Translations under genes and position numbers: made by a program
Notes under the pieces: generated by a model
Database searches by the model: none
Told to the model about the DNA's origin: nothing
The model's input: only the letters and a program-made list of their open reading frames with translations
Source: Nannocystis pusilla
Lineage (GTDB): Bacteria; Myxococcota_A; Polyangia; Nannocystales; Nannocystaceae
DNA length: 64,000 nt
Assembly (NCBI RefSeq): GCF_026626665.1
Contig: NZ_JAPNKE010000002.1
Location: forward strand, 6,363,168 to 6,427,167
Direction of reading: 5' to 3'
Shown here: piece by piece, positions 9,253 to 21,403 of the stretch
How positions within the stretch are numbered: the stretch's first letter is position 1
Layout: the number at the start of each line of letters is the position of its first letter

Positions 9253-12200
9253 TTGACCAGCACCACGGACATCAACGCCGAAGCGGCGACGCTCCCGACG
9301 CTGGACTCGAACAGCAGCGAGCCGCCGGTGACGGACGCGAGGGCACCGGACCGCGCCGCGTCGAGCGCGGGGCACCAGCTCGGCCGCTACCGGGTCCTGC
9401 GCGTCCTGGGCCAGGGCAGCGCCGGGGTGGTCCACACCGCCTACGACCAGATCCTCGATCGCGTGGTCGCGCTCAAGACCGTCCGCACCGACCGCAGCAC
9501 GTCGACGGGCGTCGGCCGGTTCATCCGCGAGGCCAAGGCCCTCGCCCGCCTGTCCCACCCCAACATCGTCCACATCTACGACGTGAGCACCTCCGGCGGC
9601 CAGGTGTTCCTGGCGATGGAGTTCATCCGCGGCCGCACGCTGCGCCAACACCTCGCCGACCACGGCGGCGCGCCCTGCTCCGACATCGTCGCGCTGTTCG
9701 TCGCGGCCGGTCAGGGCCTCGCCGCGGTCCACCGCGCGGGCCTCGTCCACCGCGACTTCAAGCCGGACAACGTCATGGTCGGCGACGACGGCCGCGTCCG
9801 CGTCCTCGACTTCGGGCTCGTCCGCGACGCCCAGAGCGACCCCTCGCAGGAGGCGGGCGGTCGGGCGGTCTTCGACGTCGACCTCACCACGACCGGCTGC
9901 GTGCTCGGGACCCCCGCCTACATGGCGCCCGAGCAGCACCGCGGCGGCGAGGCCGACGCGCGCAGCGACGTGTTCAGCTTCTGCGCGTCGCTCTACGAGG
10001 CGCTCTACGGCGAGCGCCCGTTCGTCGCCGACAGCTACGAGGCGCTGCGAGCGGCGATGCTGGAGGGCACCGTGCGCCCGCCGACGCAGTCGCGCGTGCC
10101 GGCGTGGCTGCGAGACGTGGTGCTCCGCGGGCTGCGGGCCGACCCCGCAGCCCGCTGGCAGGCGATGGAGCCGCTGCTGGCGGCCCTGGCGGCGGACCTC
10201 GGGGCGAGGCGCCGCCGCTGGCTGCGGCGGATCGGCCTGGTCTCCGCGATCGCCGGCCTGACGCTCGTGGGCACGCTGGCGACGCTGCAGCTCCGACGCG
10301 CTGGGTCCAGGAGCGGGTCGAAGCCCTGGCGGCCGAGCACCTCGCCGGCGTCGAGGCCGAGCCGGTCGCCGAGCGAGCCGACGCGGCGTTCGCCGCCTTC
10401 GTCGAGGATCCCGCGCACCGAGGGACCCGCGCGCTCGCGCAGGCCTGGCAGCACCGGGGCGATCGCCGACGCGCCGCGGGCCGGCGCGACGAGGCGCTCG
10501 CCGACTACGCCCGCGCCTACGCCGAGGCGTCCACGCGCGAGGACGCGAGCGAGGCGCTGCGACGGATCGCCCGCATCCACCTCGGCGGCTGGAACACCGC
10601 GACGTTCTCGCAGGTCGTCGCGACCTTGCCCGCCGAGCTCGACGATCCCGAGGCGACCGACCTCCGCGTCGCCGCGGCCCTGCGCCGCCGCGACCTGCCG
10701 ACGGCCAACAGCCTCGCCGAAGCGTCGTCGTCCGGGCTCGGTCCGCTGCTCCGCGTGCTCACGCCGGGCCTGCCGGCGGGCATCGGCGCGAGCGCTGCGA
10801 TCGCCCTGCCCGCGGGCGGGCCGTGGAGCGCCGCGGTCGTCGACGACGGGGGCCACGAGCTCGTGCTCCTCGACTCCCGGCTGCGTCCCGGCCCCCGCTG
10901 GCGCTCCGACGCGGGGATCTATCTCGTCCAGGGCGACGCACCGTGGGCGCTCACGCAGCACGGCGACGAGGGCCGGCTGCTCGACGTGACGCGGCCGGAG
11001 CCGCCGCTGGCCCGCTTCCCCGCCGAGGTCGCGGCGGTCCCGCGCGGCATCGTCGACGCCGACCGCGACGGTCGCCCCGAGCTGTACTTCGGCTTCAAGT
11101 GGCCGGTGCGCGGGTTCCACGTCGTCGATCCCGGGGGGATGCGAGTGGCCCACGAGCCGAGCCACCGCACCGGCTCCGACCTCGAGGCGATCGTCGCCGC
11201 CGACCTCGACGGCGACGGGGTCCAGGAGATCGTCGCCGCCTTCGGACCGCCCCGCGCCTTCGACCTGCGCGTGTTCCACGTCGACGATGCCGGCGCGCTC
11301 GAGCTGGTCGGCCGGCGCCAGTTCGGCTGGGTCCGCATGCTCGGCCTGCTGCGGCGCCCGGACGGCACCACCGCGCTGGTCGCGTTCCGCGACGGCCGCG
11401 GCGAGAACGTCGACGTGTTCCCCGAATCACCGCACCACGGCGAGGCCCCCGGGCTCCATCTGCTGCGCTGGTCCGGCGGCGCGCTCACGACCCTCGCGCA
11501 CGCGCCCTCGCCCCACGACCTGCCGCTCAGGGCCGAGGACGACTTCGTGATCGCGGACCTCGACGGCGACGGCCACGACGAAGTCGCGGTCCCGCTGCGC
11601 GAACCGGGGGGCGCCGCGCGCCACACGCTGCTCGTCCGGCAGACCGCCGACGGCGGGCTCGAACCGTTCGTGCTCGGCCACTGCGAGCCGCTCGCGGCGG
11701 TGCGCCTGGCCGCCGACGCGCCGCACCGGCTGCTCGTGGCAGACTCCGCGACGCGCGCCCTGTGGGCCCTCGGCGTCGGCGACGAGCCCTTCCCCCGGTC
11801 GTCGCCCCGCCGTCCGCGTCCGTTCCGCCGCCGCCGACGCTGACCGACGATCTGCTGCGCGAGCGCTGGATCCGCGCCGACGATCTCGCCGCGGCCGGCA
11901 TGCCCGCGAGCGCCGCCGAGGTCCTCCGCGACAGCGCGTCCATGGTCGGCGACGAGGGCGTTCGCCGCCGCTTCCGCGCGCGCGGCGGCGCTGTTCGCCA
12001 GCGCCGGCCAGCCGGAGGCCGCCCTCGCGCTCGACGCCGAGAACCTCGACGACGCCGCCCTCGCCCCCGACGCGCTGCTCCGCCGCGCCACGCTGCTGAC
12101 CGACCTGGGCTCGTACCAGGAGGCCGCCGGCGCCGCCCGCCACTGCGCGCTCACCCGGGCCGCAGCGCCGCGCAGGAGGAGGCCGCCGCGGCGATGTCGG

Positions 12201-13590
12201 AGCGCCTCGCCTCCCTGCTCGACGCGCGCGAGGGCGTCGAGCTGCGCTTCGACGCGGCGACCCTGCCGGCCTGGCGCTTCGATCGCCCGGCGACCTTGCG
12301 GATCGATCCGGTGGCCGGCGCCCTGCACATCGAAGCGCTGGCGAGCCAGGGCCGCCTCGCGGCCTTGCCCGTGCGCTGGGACGGCGGACCGGTCGAGATC
12401 GAGGTCGAGCTCGACGTGGCGCGGGCCGAGTACAACTCGGCCCTGAGCTTCGCGCTGGTCGACGAGGCGGGGCGGCCGCTGATCGGCGTCGACGTCGGCG
12501 GCCGCGGCGACCGCAAGTTTCGCCTCCGTGAGCTCGGCTGCCAGCCCGTCGGGCAGTACCGCGAAGTGTTCGCCTCGCGTCCGGTGTCCTCCGCAGCGAC
12601 GCGGCACCGCGTCATCATGCGGGCGACGTTCTTCCCCGACCGCGGCGTGACCGAGTGCGTCGCCGACGACGACGGCCAGCGCACGCACGAGCCGTTCCGC
12701 CAGGCGACGCACCCGCGCCCCGGCCGTTACTCGCTCGCCATCGGCAACACCGACCCGTACGCGGAGCACCTCCTCGTCGCCGACCTCCGCCGCATCACCC
12801 TCCGCGGCGCGCGGCTCGACGACCTCGCAGCGGACACCTCCCCGGCAGCGCAGATCGGCCGGGCCCTGGTCGCCGGCGACGCACCCGCGGCGCTGGCGAT
12901 CCTCGAGCAGACGCCGCCCGCAGCTCCGCATCACGCCCTGCTCACCCTGCTCGTCCACGACGCGCTGGCCCGGCAGGTCGCTCCCGCCGTCGTCGCCGCG
13001 GCGCTGTCCGGCCTCGCGGACGCCGACCTGCTGCATCTGCTGCGGACCCGGCCCGGCCTGGCGCCCGCCGTGCGCGCGGCCGCGGGGCCCGGATCCTCCG
13101 CCCCCTCGCCGCGGCCTGGTTCACGCTCGCGCGCCATCACTTCGACGACCCCGCGCTCCAGCGCGAGCTGCTCGCGGCGCTCGCCGGGATCGAGACGCTC
13201 ACCGCCGACGACGACGCGGACCGACGCGCCATCGGCGTGCTGCTGCACGCGCGCGCGAAGATCTACCTGCAGCTCGGTCGCCGCGCCCACGCCCGACGCG
13301 ACTTCGAGCGGGCCCTGGTCGCGTTCGGCGCCACGGCGGACGCGCCGGGCGAGCCGCTGCGCAGCGCGACCCACCTCGCCCTGGTGTTCATGCTCGTCGA
13401 CGACGACCCCGACGCGGCGCTGGACCACGTGCTCCGGGCGGTCGCCTGCGACGACGCGCCCGAGCTCGCCCAGGACCGCCTGCGCCACGAGCCCCGGGTC
13501 GCGGCCCGCGCGGCCGCCGACCCCGCGTGGGCGCGAGCATTGACGGAAGCGCAGCTGCCTGCGACCTGCGCGGCGCCGTCCGTCCGCTGA
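9253..13590 (+). CDS. Large Ser/Thr protein kinase with TM segment and FG-GAP-like repeats (five apparent frameshifts)
   Basis: The most likely start is TTG at 9253; no ATG or GTG lies near the kinase in this frame. Residues ~40-310 are a Hanks-type kinase: glycine loop LGQGSAGVV, Lys in VALKTV, catalytic loop VHRDFKPDNVM, DFG in VLDFGLV, and GTPAYMAPEQ. One transmembrane helix follows (SAIAGLTLVGTLATLQL). The extracellular part has TPR-like helices, then repeated DxDGDG segments (DADRDGRPELYFG, AADLDGDGVQEIVAA, IADLDGDGHDEVAV) typical of FG-GAP/VCBS beta-propellers. A C-terminal helical part ends at 13590. The frame changes near 10300, 11790, 11980, 12165 and 13085, each with immediate continuation of sensible protein, so I join them as one gene of about 1445 codons. 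Several separate genes remain possible for the 3' part. Confidence 0.7.
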
Positions 13591-13625
13591 CGCGCGCGAT
13601 CGTCAATCCACGTGCTGTCCCAAGA

Positions 13626-13653
13626 GACATCACGTGATGTCCCCGAGGACATC
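13626..13653. promoter_or_regulatory. Overlapping GACATC dyads, possible operator
   Basis: Positions 13626-13641 are a perfect 16-base palindrome (GACATCAC/GTGATGTC). Its right arm is also the left arm of a second dyad, GATGTCC-CCGA-GGACATC, at 13636-13653. Three copies of one half-site in 28 bases, with no loop in the first dyad, look more like a protein-binding site than a terminator. It lies 36 bases after the kinase stop. Confidence 0.4.
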
Positions 13654-14117
13654 CGCCGCAGCTCGGCGCCCGCGACGACGAGGCCGGCGGAGCCGGGCCT
13701 GGCAGCGGCGACGCATCTATCAGGGCACCTGCGCTCGAACCGGAGAGCTGGCAATCGACGCGCCCCGCGAGCAGGCGCCGATCGAGGGCGGCGGCGTGTG
13801 CGATCCGCCCGGGTGAAGCGCCGTGCGCAAGTGCAAACTTCGCACGAGCGCCCTGCGAATTTCTGCCCAGATCGGGCCGAACGCCAGGCGAATCTCATGA
13901 CCGACCTCGACGCGGGCGGAGCGGGCGCGGGCGGACGATTGGCCGCGAAACCTGTCCGGGCCCGACGCGTGCGCCCGGCAATCGCCGTCCTCGCAGTCCT
14001 GCGGAAGAGCTCGCCGAACCGCCGTCGGACTCGCGTCGATCGACGACAGGGGCATTCTCGAGCGCGCGAGGGTGCGCCGCGCAATTGACGGCGACGACGC
14101 TCCGCAATCTGCGAGGA

Positions 14118-14147
14118 TTGACAATGGGCGAGCGCCACAACTACGGT
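14118..14147 (+). promoter_or_regulatory. Promoter upstream of the alpha/beta hydrolase
   Basis: TTGACA at 14118-14123 is a perfect -35 hexamer. It is followed after 18 bases by TACGGT, a partial match to a -10 box. The hydrolase ATG is at 14174, which would leave a leader of about 20 bases. Confidence 0.45.
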
Positions 14148-14173
14148 ACGGTCAAAGGTTCCGGCGATCGAGC

Positions 14174-14950
14174 ATGAGCCACCAGGTGCGGAGATCCTAC
14201 GAACGCGGTGAAGTAGCGACTGGCGAGCCGAAGCACTTCGTGCTGGTCCACGGCGCGTGGCACGGCGCGTGGTGCTGGGCCACGACGGCGCGGCTGCTGA
14301 TGGCACGCGGGCACCGCGTGACCCCGCTCGACCTCCCCTCCCACGGCGCCGACGAGACCGCGCCGGCATCGGTGACCCTCGGCCACTACGCCGGCCGCGT
14401 GATCTCCGTCCTCGATGAAATCGAGGGGACCGTCGTGCTCGTCGGACACAGCATGGGGGGTATCGTGATCTCGACGGTCGCCGAGGCCCGCCCCGCCAAG
14501 GTCGAGAAGCTCGTCTACCTCTCGGCGTTCCTGCTGCCGAACGGCACGTCCCTGCTCGACGTCGCGTTGCAGGACAGCGACTCGCTGGCGACCCCGAACC
14601 TGTGCGTCAAGGCCGACGAGGGCGTCGTCGACCTCAACCGCGACGCGATCGCCGACATCTTCTATGCCGATTGCGAGCGCGAGGTCGTCGACCGCGCGCG
14701 CACCCTGCTCAAGCCGAACCCGCTCGCGCCGTTCGCCACGCCGCTCGCCCTGACCGACCGCGGCTACGGCAGCGTGCGGCGATTCTACATCTCGTGCGCC
14801 AAGGACCGGGCGATCACCCCCGCGGCGCAGCGGTCGATGCTCGCGGCGATGCCGTGCGAGGCGGTCCACGAGCTCCACACCGATCATTCGCCGTTCTTCT
14901 CCCAGCCCGACCGACTCGACGACGTCCTCGTCGAGATCGCCCGGGCCTGA
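14174..14950 (+). CDS. Alpha/beta-hydrolase fold esterase
   Basis: The protein of 258 residues has all the marks of an alpha/beta hydrolase: oxyanion motif FVLVHGAWHGAWCW, nucleophile elbow VGHSMGG (catalytic Ser), a late Asp in CAKDRAI, and the catalytic His in HTDHSPFFS. The short cap and HGAWHGAWCW opening resemble the EstC / plant methylesterase-like branch, which hydrolyses small esters. Having no signal peptide, it should act in the cytoplasm. Its stop lies 18 bases from the stop of the convergent gene, and a small CGGGCC/GGCCCG inverted repeat at 14942-14960 overlaps this junction. The substrate cannot be predicted. Confidence 0.85.
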   Translation: MSHQVRRSYERGEVATGEPKHFVLVHGAWHGAWCWATTARLLMARGHRVTPLDLPSHGADETAPASVTLGHYAGRVISVLDEIEGTVVLVGHSMGGIVISTVAEARPAKVEKLVYLSAFLLPNGTSLLDVALQDSDSLATPNLCVKADEGVVDLNRDAIADIFYADCEREVVDRARTLLKPNPLAPFATPLALTDRGYGSVRRFYISCAKDRAITPAAQRSMLAAMPCEAVHELHTDHSPFFSQPDRLDDVLVEIARA

Positions 14951-14968
14951 CGACGGCCCGCGCCCGGC

Positions 14969-16053
14969 TCAGTCCTGGCAGCCGATCCGCTCGTCGTCGA
15001 GCGCGACGTCGTCGATCCACGCGGTGAACCCCGGCGGCGACTCCTGGTAGTTGACCCAGCCGATGCGGACCTCGCTGAAGGCGTCGGGGATCTCCGAGCC
15101 CGCGTATTGCCCGGCCCGTTGGCGATGCTGATCTGCTCGACGATCGCCCCGTCGATGTAGAAGTCGTAGCTCTGCGTCGGCCCGTCGATGTGCCACTCGG
15201 CGCAGTGCCACTCGTCGTCGAACTTCCAGTCGTAGTCGCTGCCCTTGCCGAACTCCGGCCCGTTGGGCTGCACGTTGTAGAGGTACTGGAAATGATTGCC
15301 GTTGCCGTCGTCGTTCCAGCCGTCGACGTCCTCCTTGACGGTGTCGACGACGCGGACCTCCTGATCGCCGGTCGTCGGGCCCTTGCCGTAGAGGGCCACG
15401 AGCGTCGAGTGGACGAAGGCGTCCGGGACCGGGAGCGCGACCTTGTAGCGGATCCGGCCCCAGTGGCCGCTGCCGAGCGCGGCCGCGTCGTGGTAGATGC
15501 GGCGCTCCCACACCGGGATCGGGCCCATCTTCAGCGAATGCGCGCCGCTCACCGCCGCGTCGTCGGCGACGCCGATCGGGTCGCCGTGGCGGACCCAGCC
15601 CGGCGGGATCGCGCCGACCTCGGTGTCGTCGAAGCTCTCGCAGAGCAGGTACTTCCCGGGCGGGCACGGGCCCAGCTTCGGCTCGCCCGTGCTGGTGCCC
15701 GGGTCGGTGGTGGAGCTCGGCGCGGTGCCGGTCGGCTCGGCGGTGGTGCCCGCGGTCGCCGGCTCGGTGCTGCTCGTGCCGGGCCCGCTGCTCGTGCCGC
15801 TCGTGGGCTCGTCCGTCGTCGCCGCGGACGTCGCGGCGCTGGTGGTGCCTGCGTCGGTGCTGCCGCCGCTGCTGGTGACGTCGCTGCCGGTGCTCGCCTC
15901 GGTGTTCGTGGCGCTCGTCGCCGGCTGCGCGGTGCAGCCGGCCGCGCCGAACACGACGGCCGCCATCACCGCCCGTCGAACCAATGACGACTGCGCAAAG
16001 AGGTCGCGCGCCGCAACTCGCTCGAATGTCCTGTCCGCCCCGGTCTTCCGCAT
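14969..16053 (-). CDS. Secreted lipoprotein with Thr/Ser-rich linker and lamin-G/Cip1-like domain (one apparent frameshift)
   Basis: The N-terminus has a long signal ending in the lipobox VFGAAGC. About 90 residues of Thr/Ser/Gly-rich linker follow, a style common to Nannocystis-type surface proteins. The C-terminal ~230 residues start with LLCESFDD and form a Trp- and Tyr-rich beta domain (FHSTLVALYGKG-like strand, VRVVDTV, FQYLYNVQP, DDEWHCAEWHIDG, YDFYIDG). This is reminiscent of concanavalin/Cip1-like carbohydrate-binding folds. The last ~45 residues (GSEIPDAFSEVRIGWVNYQ to GCQD) lie in another frame after a change near 15115. A role in binding or cutting a polysaccharide outside the cell is an inference from fold only. 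Confidence 0.65.
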
Positions 16054-16287
16054 GCTTCCCGCTCCCGTCTCGGAGCCCAGGAACACCGATCCCCGCCCGC
16101 GCTGTCAAGCGCGGGTCGCGGCGGTGTCCACGGCCCCCAGCACAGCGCGGCCCCGACCGCTCGTCGTCGATTCATGCGACGCGATCGCAGGCGTGATTCG
16201 GCGCGTCGCCGCCGCACCGGCCGGTCTCGCGAGCGCCGGCACGCCCGCGCGCGGTCGCTCGAGCGGCCCCGCGGCGACGGTAACGCG

Positions 16288-17921
16288 TCAGCGGGCCGCG
16301 AGCCCCGCGAGGAACTCCGCGACCTCCTTGCGCCGCTTCGACTTCGCGTGGGCGGCGGCGGTCTTGCCCTTCTCGTCGACGGCGTCGACGCGGGCCCCGG
16401 CCGCGATCAGCCGCTTGACGATCGCCATGCTGCCGAACGCCGCCGCCTTCATCAGCGGCGTCTCGCCGTACCACGGCACGTTGGGGTCCGCGCCGGCGCG
16501 CAGCAGGCTCTCGAGCATCGACAGGTAGTCGGCCTCGGGCGCGTGGTCGGAGAAGTTCGCCCTGCTGAGCATCGACGCGATGATGCTCTCGGGCGCGCCG
16601 GCCCACTTGCCGTCGGTCAGCGGGATGGCCCCGCGCTCGAGCAGGAGCGCGACGCTGCCGGCCGCGTTGGCGCTCAGGGCATAGCCGAGGATCCGGCTGC
16701 CGCTCGGGCCGAGGGCGTTGGCGTCGACGCCGGCGTCGAGGAAGGCGCGCACGACGTCGGTGTGCTTATTCTGCATCGCCGGGATGATGAGCGGCTCGTC
16801 GTATTGATTGCGCACGTCGAGGAGCGACTCGTCGGCCGCGAGCAGGCGAGACACCGTCGCCGCGTCGCCGGCCTCGACCGCCGCGAACAGCTCCTCCTGC
16901 GTCTTCGAGCCCTTCTTGCGCACCTTCCGGCGCTCGAGGAACCCCGACGCGTCGAACCCGAGCGAGCCGTCCTCCAGGGAGTTGCGGTAGTCGACGAGGT
17001 ACGCGGCGATGTTCTCGGCGAGCGGGCCGAACGGGCCCTCGGTCTTCTCCCACTTGATGAACTGGCCCTGGTGCCGCCCGGCCCCGGGTCCAGGTCGGCG
17101 CACATCAGGTTGCCGCCGCCGTCCTCGGCGACGGGGATGAAGCCGCGGCTCCACCATACGGGGCGGATGCTGTCCTGGTCCTCGGCGAGCGCGCGCGGCC
17201 TGGCCTTCTTGAACACGCCCTCGTCGACGAGCTCGTTGAGGCCGCTCCAACGGTCGTACGCCTGCGGCAGCTCGAGCAGCGAGTACTCCATGAAGGACTG
17301 GCTCGATCGCGCGAGGCCGCCGGCGAAGTGCGCCTTCAAGGTGTCCTCGAAGGCCTCCCCGTACTCCTCCTCCCAGCGGGCCAGCGCCGCGCGATCGGCC
17401 GCGAGCGTCCGCTCCGACTCCGGGTGAAATCCAGGGTCCGGGTCGTTGTCCTCCAACCATGCGTCCACGAACTGCCAGTGGTCCGCCATGATCTCCCCCA
17501 GCGTCTCGATGTGCACGCTGACCTCCGGCGCTCGCTCCGTCGCGGTCGTCTTTTTCACGGCCGGCTTCTTCACGGCCGTCTTCTTCGCCGTCGATTTCTT
17601 CGCGGCCGTCTTCTTCGCCGCCGTCTTCTTCGCCGTCGATTTCTTGGCCGTCGATTTCTTCGCGGCCGTCTTCTTCGCCGTCGATTTCTTCGCCGTCGAT
17701 TTCTTCGCGGCCGTCTTCTTCGCCGCCGGCTTCTTCGCCGTCGATTTCTTCGCGGCCGTCTTCTTCGCCGCCGTCTTCTTCGCCGCCGTCTTCTTCACCG
17801 TCGTCTTCTTCGCCGTCGATTTCTTCGCCGCCGGCTTCTTCGCGGCCGGCTTCTTCGCCGACGCCTTCTTGGTGGATGCCGTCTTCGACGCGGATGATTT
17901 CGCCTTCGCCGTCTTCTTCAT
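16288..17921 (-). CDS. Histone-H1-like Lys/Ala repeat tail + SMI1/KNR4-like domain + ankyrin repeats (one apparent frameshift)
   Basis: The first ~130 residues are a tandem array of AAKK/STAKK units, like the basic tails of bacterial histone-H1-like proteins that bind DNA. Residues ~135-320 match the SMI1/KNR4 fold: a helical start, LPQAYDRWSGLNELVDEG, a Trp-rich middle (IRPVWWSRGFIPVAEDGGGN) and the signature LMCADLDPGPGG. SMI1/KNR4 proteins are often immunity proteins of contact-dependent toxins. The last ~200 residues contain at least four ankyrin-type repeats (FLDAGVDANALGPSG, LLRAGADPNVPWYGETPLMKAA, LIAAGARVDAVDEKGKTA). The frame changes near 17080, inside the SMI1 domain, where one base restores it. 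The combination is unusual. No toxin gene is adjacent. Confidence 0.75.
17548..17885 (-). repeat. Tandem Lys-Lys-rich coding repeat
   Basis: The DNA repeats units built from TTCTTCGCC(G/C) followed by GTCGATTTC or GCGGCCGTC, in 12- and 15-base steps, for over 300 bases. On the minus strand these encode alternating TAAKK, STAKK and PAAKK units. The near-identity of the units at DNA level suggests recent expansion and a length that may vary between strains. Confidence 0.85.
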
Positions 17922-18211
17922 CGAATCTCCCGGGCTCGGTTGGGGGGTGGGTGCCGAGTTTGGATCTCAGTGACGATGCAGCGAAACGTGTTCTACGGGA
18001 TGAGCGGCGAGGAAGGCAAGCGTCGCGCGGTGTACGGCCAATCCACGGCGGAGCCGCGACGCCATGGTCCGCTCCCCCGGGGCTGCGTCCAGGACCTTCC
18101 CGATGCCGACGAGCGTGTCCCTCGTGACGGCATCACGAGGGGGAGATCATGCGCTGCACGCCGAGCGAGGCGCTCGCCGGCGACGCGCGCACATCGTCCG
18201 ACACCAGCCGC

Positions 18212-18502
18212 TCATTCCCAGCACAGCGGTACCACGATCGGCTCGCGCATCGTGAAGTCGAGCTCGTCGAGCTCGATCACCTCGAACGACTCGTCCGGCC
18301 ACACCAGGTTATTGTTGCACGACGCGAAGTAATGCGAGTCCTCGAGGCGGATCTTCGTATAACCCGGGTGGCCGGCCCACATCAGCGCGTTGGACAATGG
18401 CGCGCCGCGGCCCTGGTCCTCGCAGATGTTCTCGCGGCAGCGGGTGCGGCGGAACACCACCCCGTCGCTCCCGGCGTAGTCGGAGAAGCAGCCGTTCCCC
18501 AA
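18212..18502 (-). CDS. Cys-rich protein or C-terminal gene remnant
   Basis: This 96-residue frame begins at a TTG and contains six Cys residues (NGC, RCRENIC, ASCNNN, LCWE) spread along the chain, as in exported disulfide-bonded proteins. The start lies only 31 bases after the stop of the upstream membrane-protein gene on the same strand, leaving no room for a signal peptide. It may therefore be the 3' end of a longer gene whose 5' part was lost or is out of frame. The family is not recognised. The protein-like composition argues against a chance frame. Confidence 0.4.
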   Translation of the reverse strand: MGNGCFSDYAGSDGVVFRRTRCRENICEDQGRGAPLSNALMWAGHPGYTKIRLEDSHYFASCNNNLVWPDESFEVIELDELDFTMREPIVVPLCWE

Positions 18503-18533
18503 TGCTCGTGGCCGCTCGAGCGCCCGCGAGCGA

Positions 18534-19034
18534 CTACTCCGTCGCGGCGACCTTCTCGATCCCCGCCACGCGCGGCCAGCCGAACAGGCCCGGGCGCACC
18601 ACGAGGACCACGCGATCGCCGACGGCGAGGCCGACCACGTGCGGGTTCAGGCGCGAGACCTTGATCTCGTCGCCGCCCGCACGGTAGTCGCGGAACACCA
18701 GCGCGTCCGCCCCCTTGCGCGCCCTCGCCTCGCGCAGCACTTCGGACGGGTGGCGCTCCAGCGGTCCGCCGCCGAGGAACGCGTTGGCCAGCAGTCCGGC
18801 CGCCAGGACCCACAGCGGCGGCGCGATCGCCACGAACCAGAAGCCCATCGAGCGCGCCCGCACCAGCGGCGGCGTGCGCCAGACCAGCGCCGCGACCACC
18901 ACCCCGACGGCGAGGAGCACGAACCACGGCCCCGAGTCGATCGTGTCGGCCACGCGCCACGCGACGATCGCCGGGCCGATCGCGGCCAGGAGCACGAGGT
19001 ACATGCGGATCGAATCAGAAGAGGAGCTCGCCAC
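18534..19034 (-). CDS. Small integral membrane protein with a soluble C-terminal beta domain
   Basis: The product has 166 residues. Three hydrophobic segments fill the first ~100 residues (MYLVLLAAIGPAIVAW, WFVLLAVGVVVAALVW, FWFVAIAPPLWVLAAGLL). A ~65-residue tail (GADALVFRDYRAGGDEIKV, VGDRVVLVVRPGLFGWP) reads as a small beta-barrel. No conserved catalytic residues stand out and I do not recognise the family. It precedes the Cys-rich frame at 18212-18502 in the same direction and may be co-transcribed with it. Confidence 0.65.
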   Translation of the reverse strand: MASSSSDSIRMYLVLLAAIGPAIVAWRVADTIDSGPWFVLLAVGVVVAALVWRTPPLVRARSMGFWFVAIAPPLWVLAAGLLANAFLGGGPLERHPSEVLREARARKGADALVFRDYRAGGDEIKVSRLNPHVVGLAVGDRVVLVVRPGLFGWPRVAGIEKVAATE

Positions 19035-19569
19035 GGCCGCGCCTAGCGTGCCGAGCAGACGCGGGCCCCGTCAAGCCCGGTCATGCGGCGCCCGACCTGG
19101 CCCGTCACGGGGCCGCTCACGCCCGCTCCGGCCCGCGGCGCGGCGGCATGGTCGACCTCGCACCTCGCCGTCGCGCGGCGCTCCGCCCCGTATGTCGACA
19201 CCCATCTTCTCCCGCGGCGAATGACCGGAGCGCTGCGGCCCGCCCGTTCGCTCGCGGCCTCGACGACTGACATCGATGGCAGTTTCCGGGCGCCGCCGCC
19301 GCCTCGCCCGCGCCTGATGTCGCTCGAGCCGGAGGCGCGCGCCGCGACCGGCACTGCGAGGATTCGTCGGTCCGCGGCTCGCCACGCGGACCGAGCCGCG
19401 TGGACCGGCGCGATCGTGCGCCTACGATGTGATCGCTGTCGACGGCTCCGATGTCGCCCACTGCGCCCGCTTGTCGCCTCACCGGCCGGCGCTAGCATGC
19501 AAATCAGCGCAGTCTGCTCTCCGTCGGCCCACGTGTGAATCGGTCAGCGCGGGGTTTGCGGGCTCTACC
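19035..19569. other. Intergenic region between divergent genes
   Basis: About 535 bases without a credible gene; the open frames are Arg/Ala-rich and overlap on both strands. It must hold the divergent promoters of the membrane protein and the toroid lipoprotein, but no clear -35/-10 pair was seen. Confidence 0.5.
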
Positions 19570-21360
<1,791 letters not shown>

Positions 21361-21403
21361 CGCGCCCCCTGGCGGCTGTTCTGTTCACCACAGGAGAATG
21401 AAG

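Larger units (their letters stand above)
13591..14173. other. Intergenic region after the kinase
   Basis: No convincing gene lies here; the open frames are Arg-rich and unlike the neighbours. The region holds a cluster of GACATC inverted repeats just after the kinase stop, and a promoter-like pair shortly before the hydrolase, both listed separately. Confidence 0.5.

Noticed and set aside
14942..14960. CGGGCC/GGCCCG inverted repeat as a strong bidirectional terminator
   Set aside because: The stem has only six pairs, overlaps the stop codon and is expected often in such GC-rich DNA; kept only as a remark.
17446..17973. A 175-residue plus-strand frame rich in FFAVDFFAA units
   Set aside because: It is the antisense of the Lys/Ala repeat; its hydrophobic repeats mirror the AAKK coding units.
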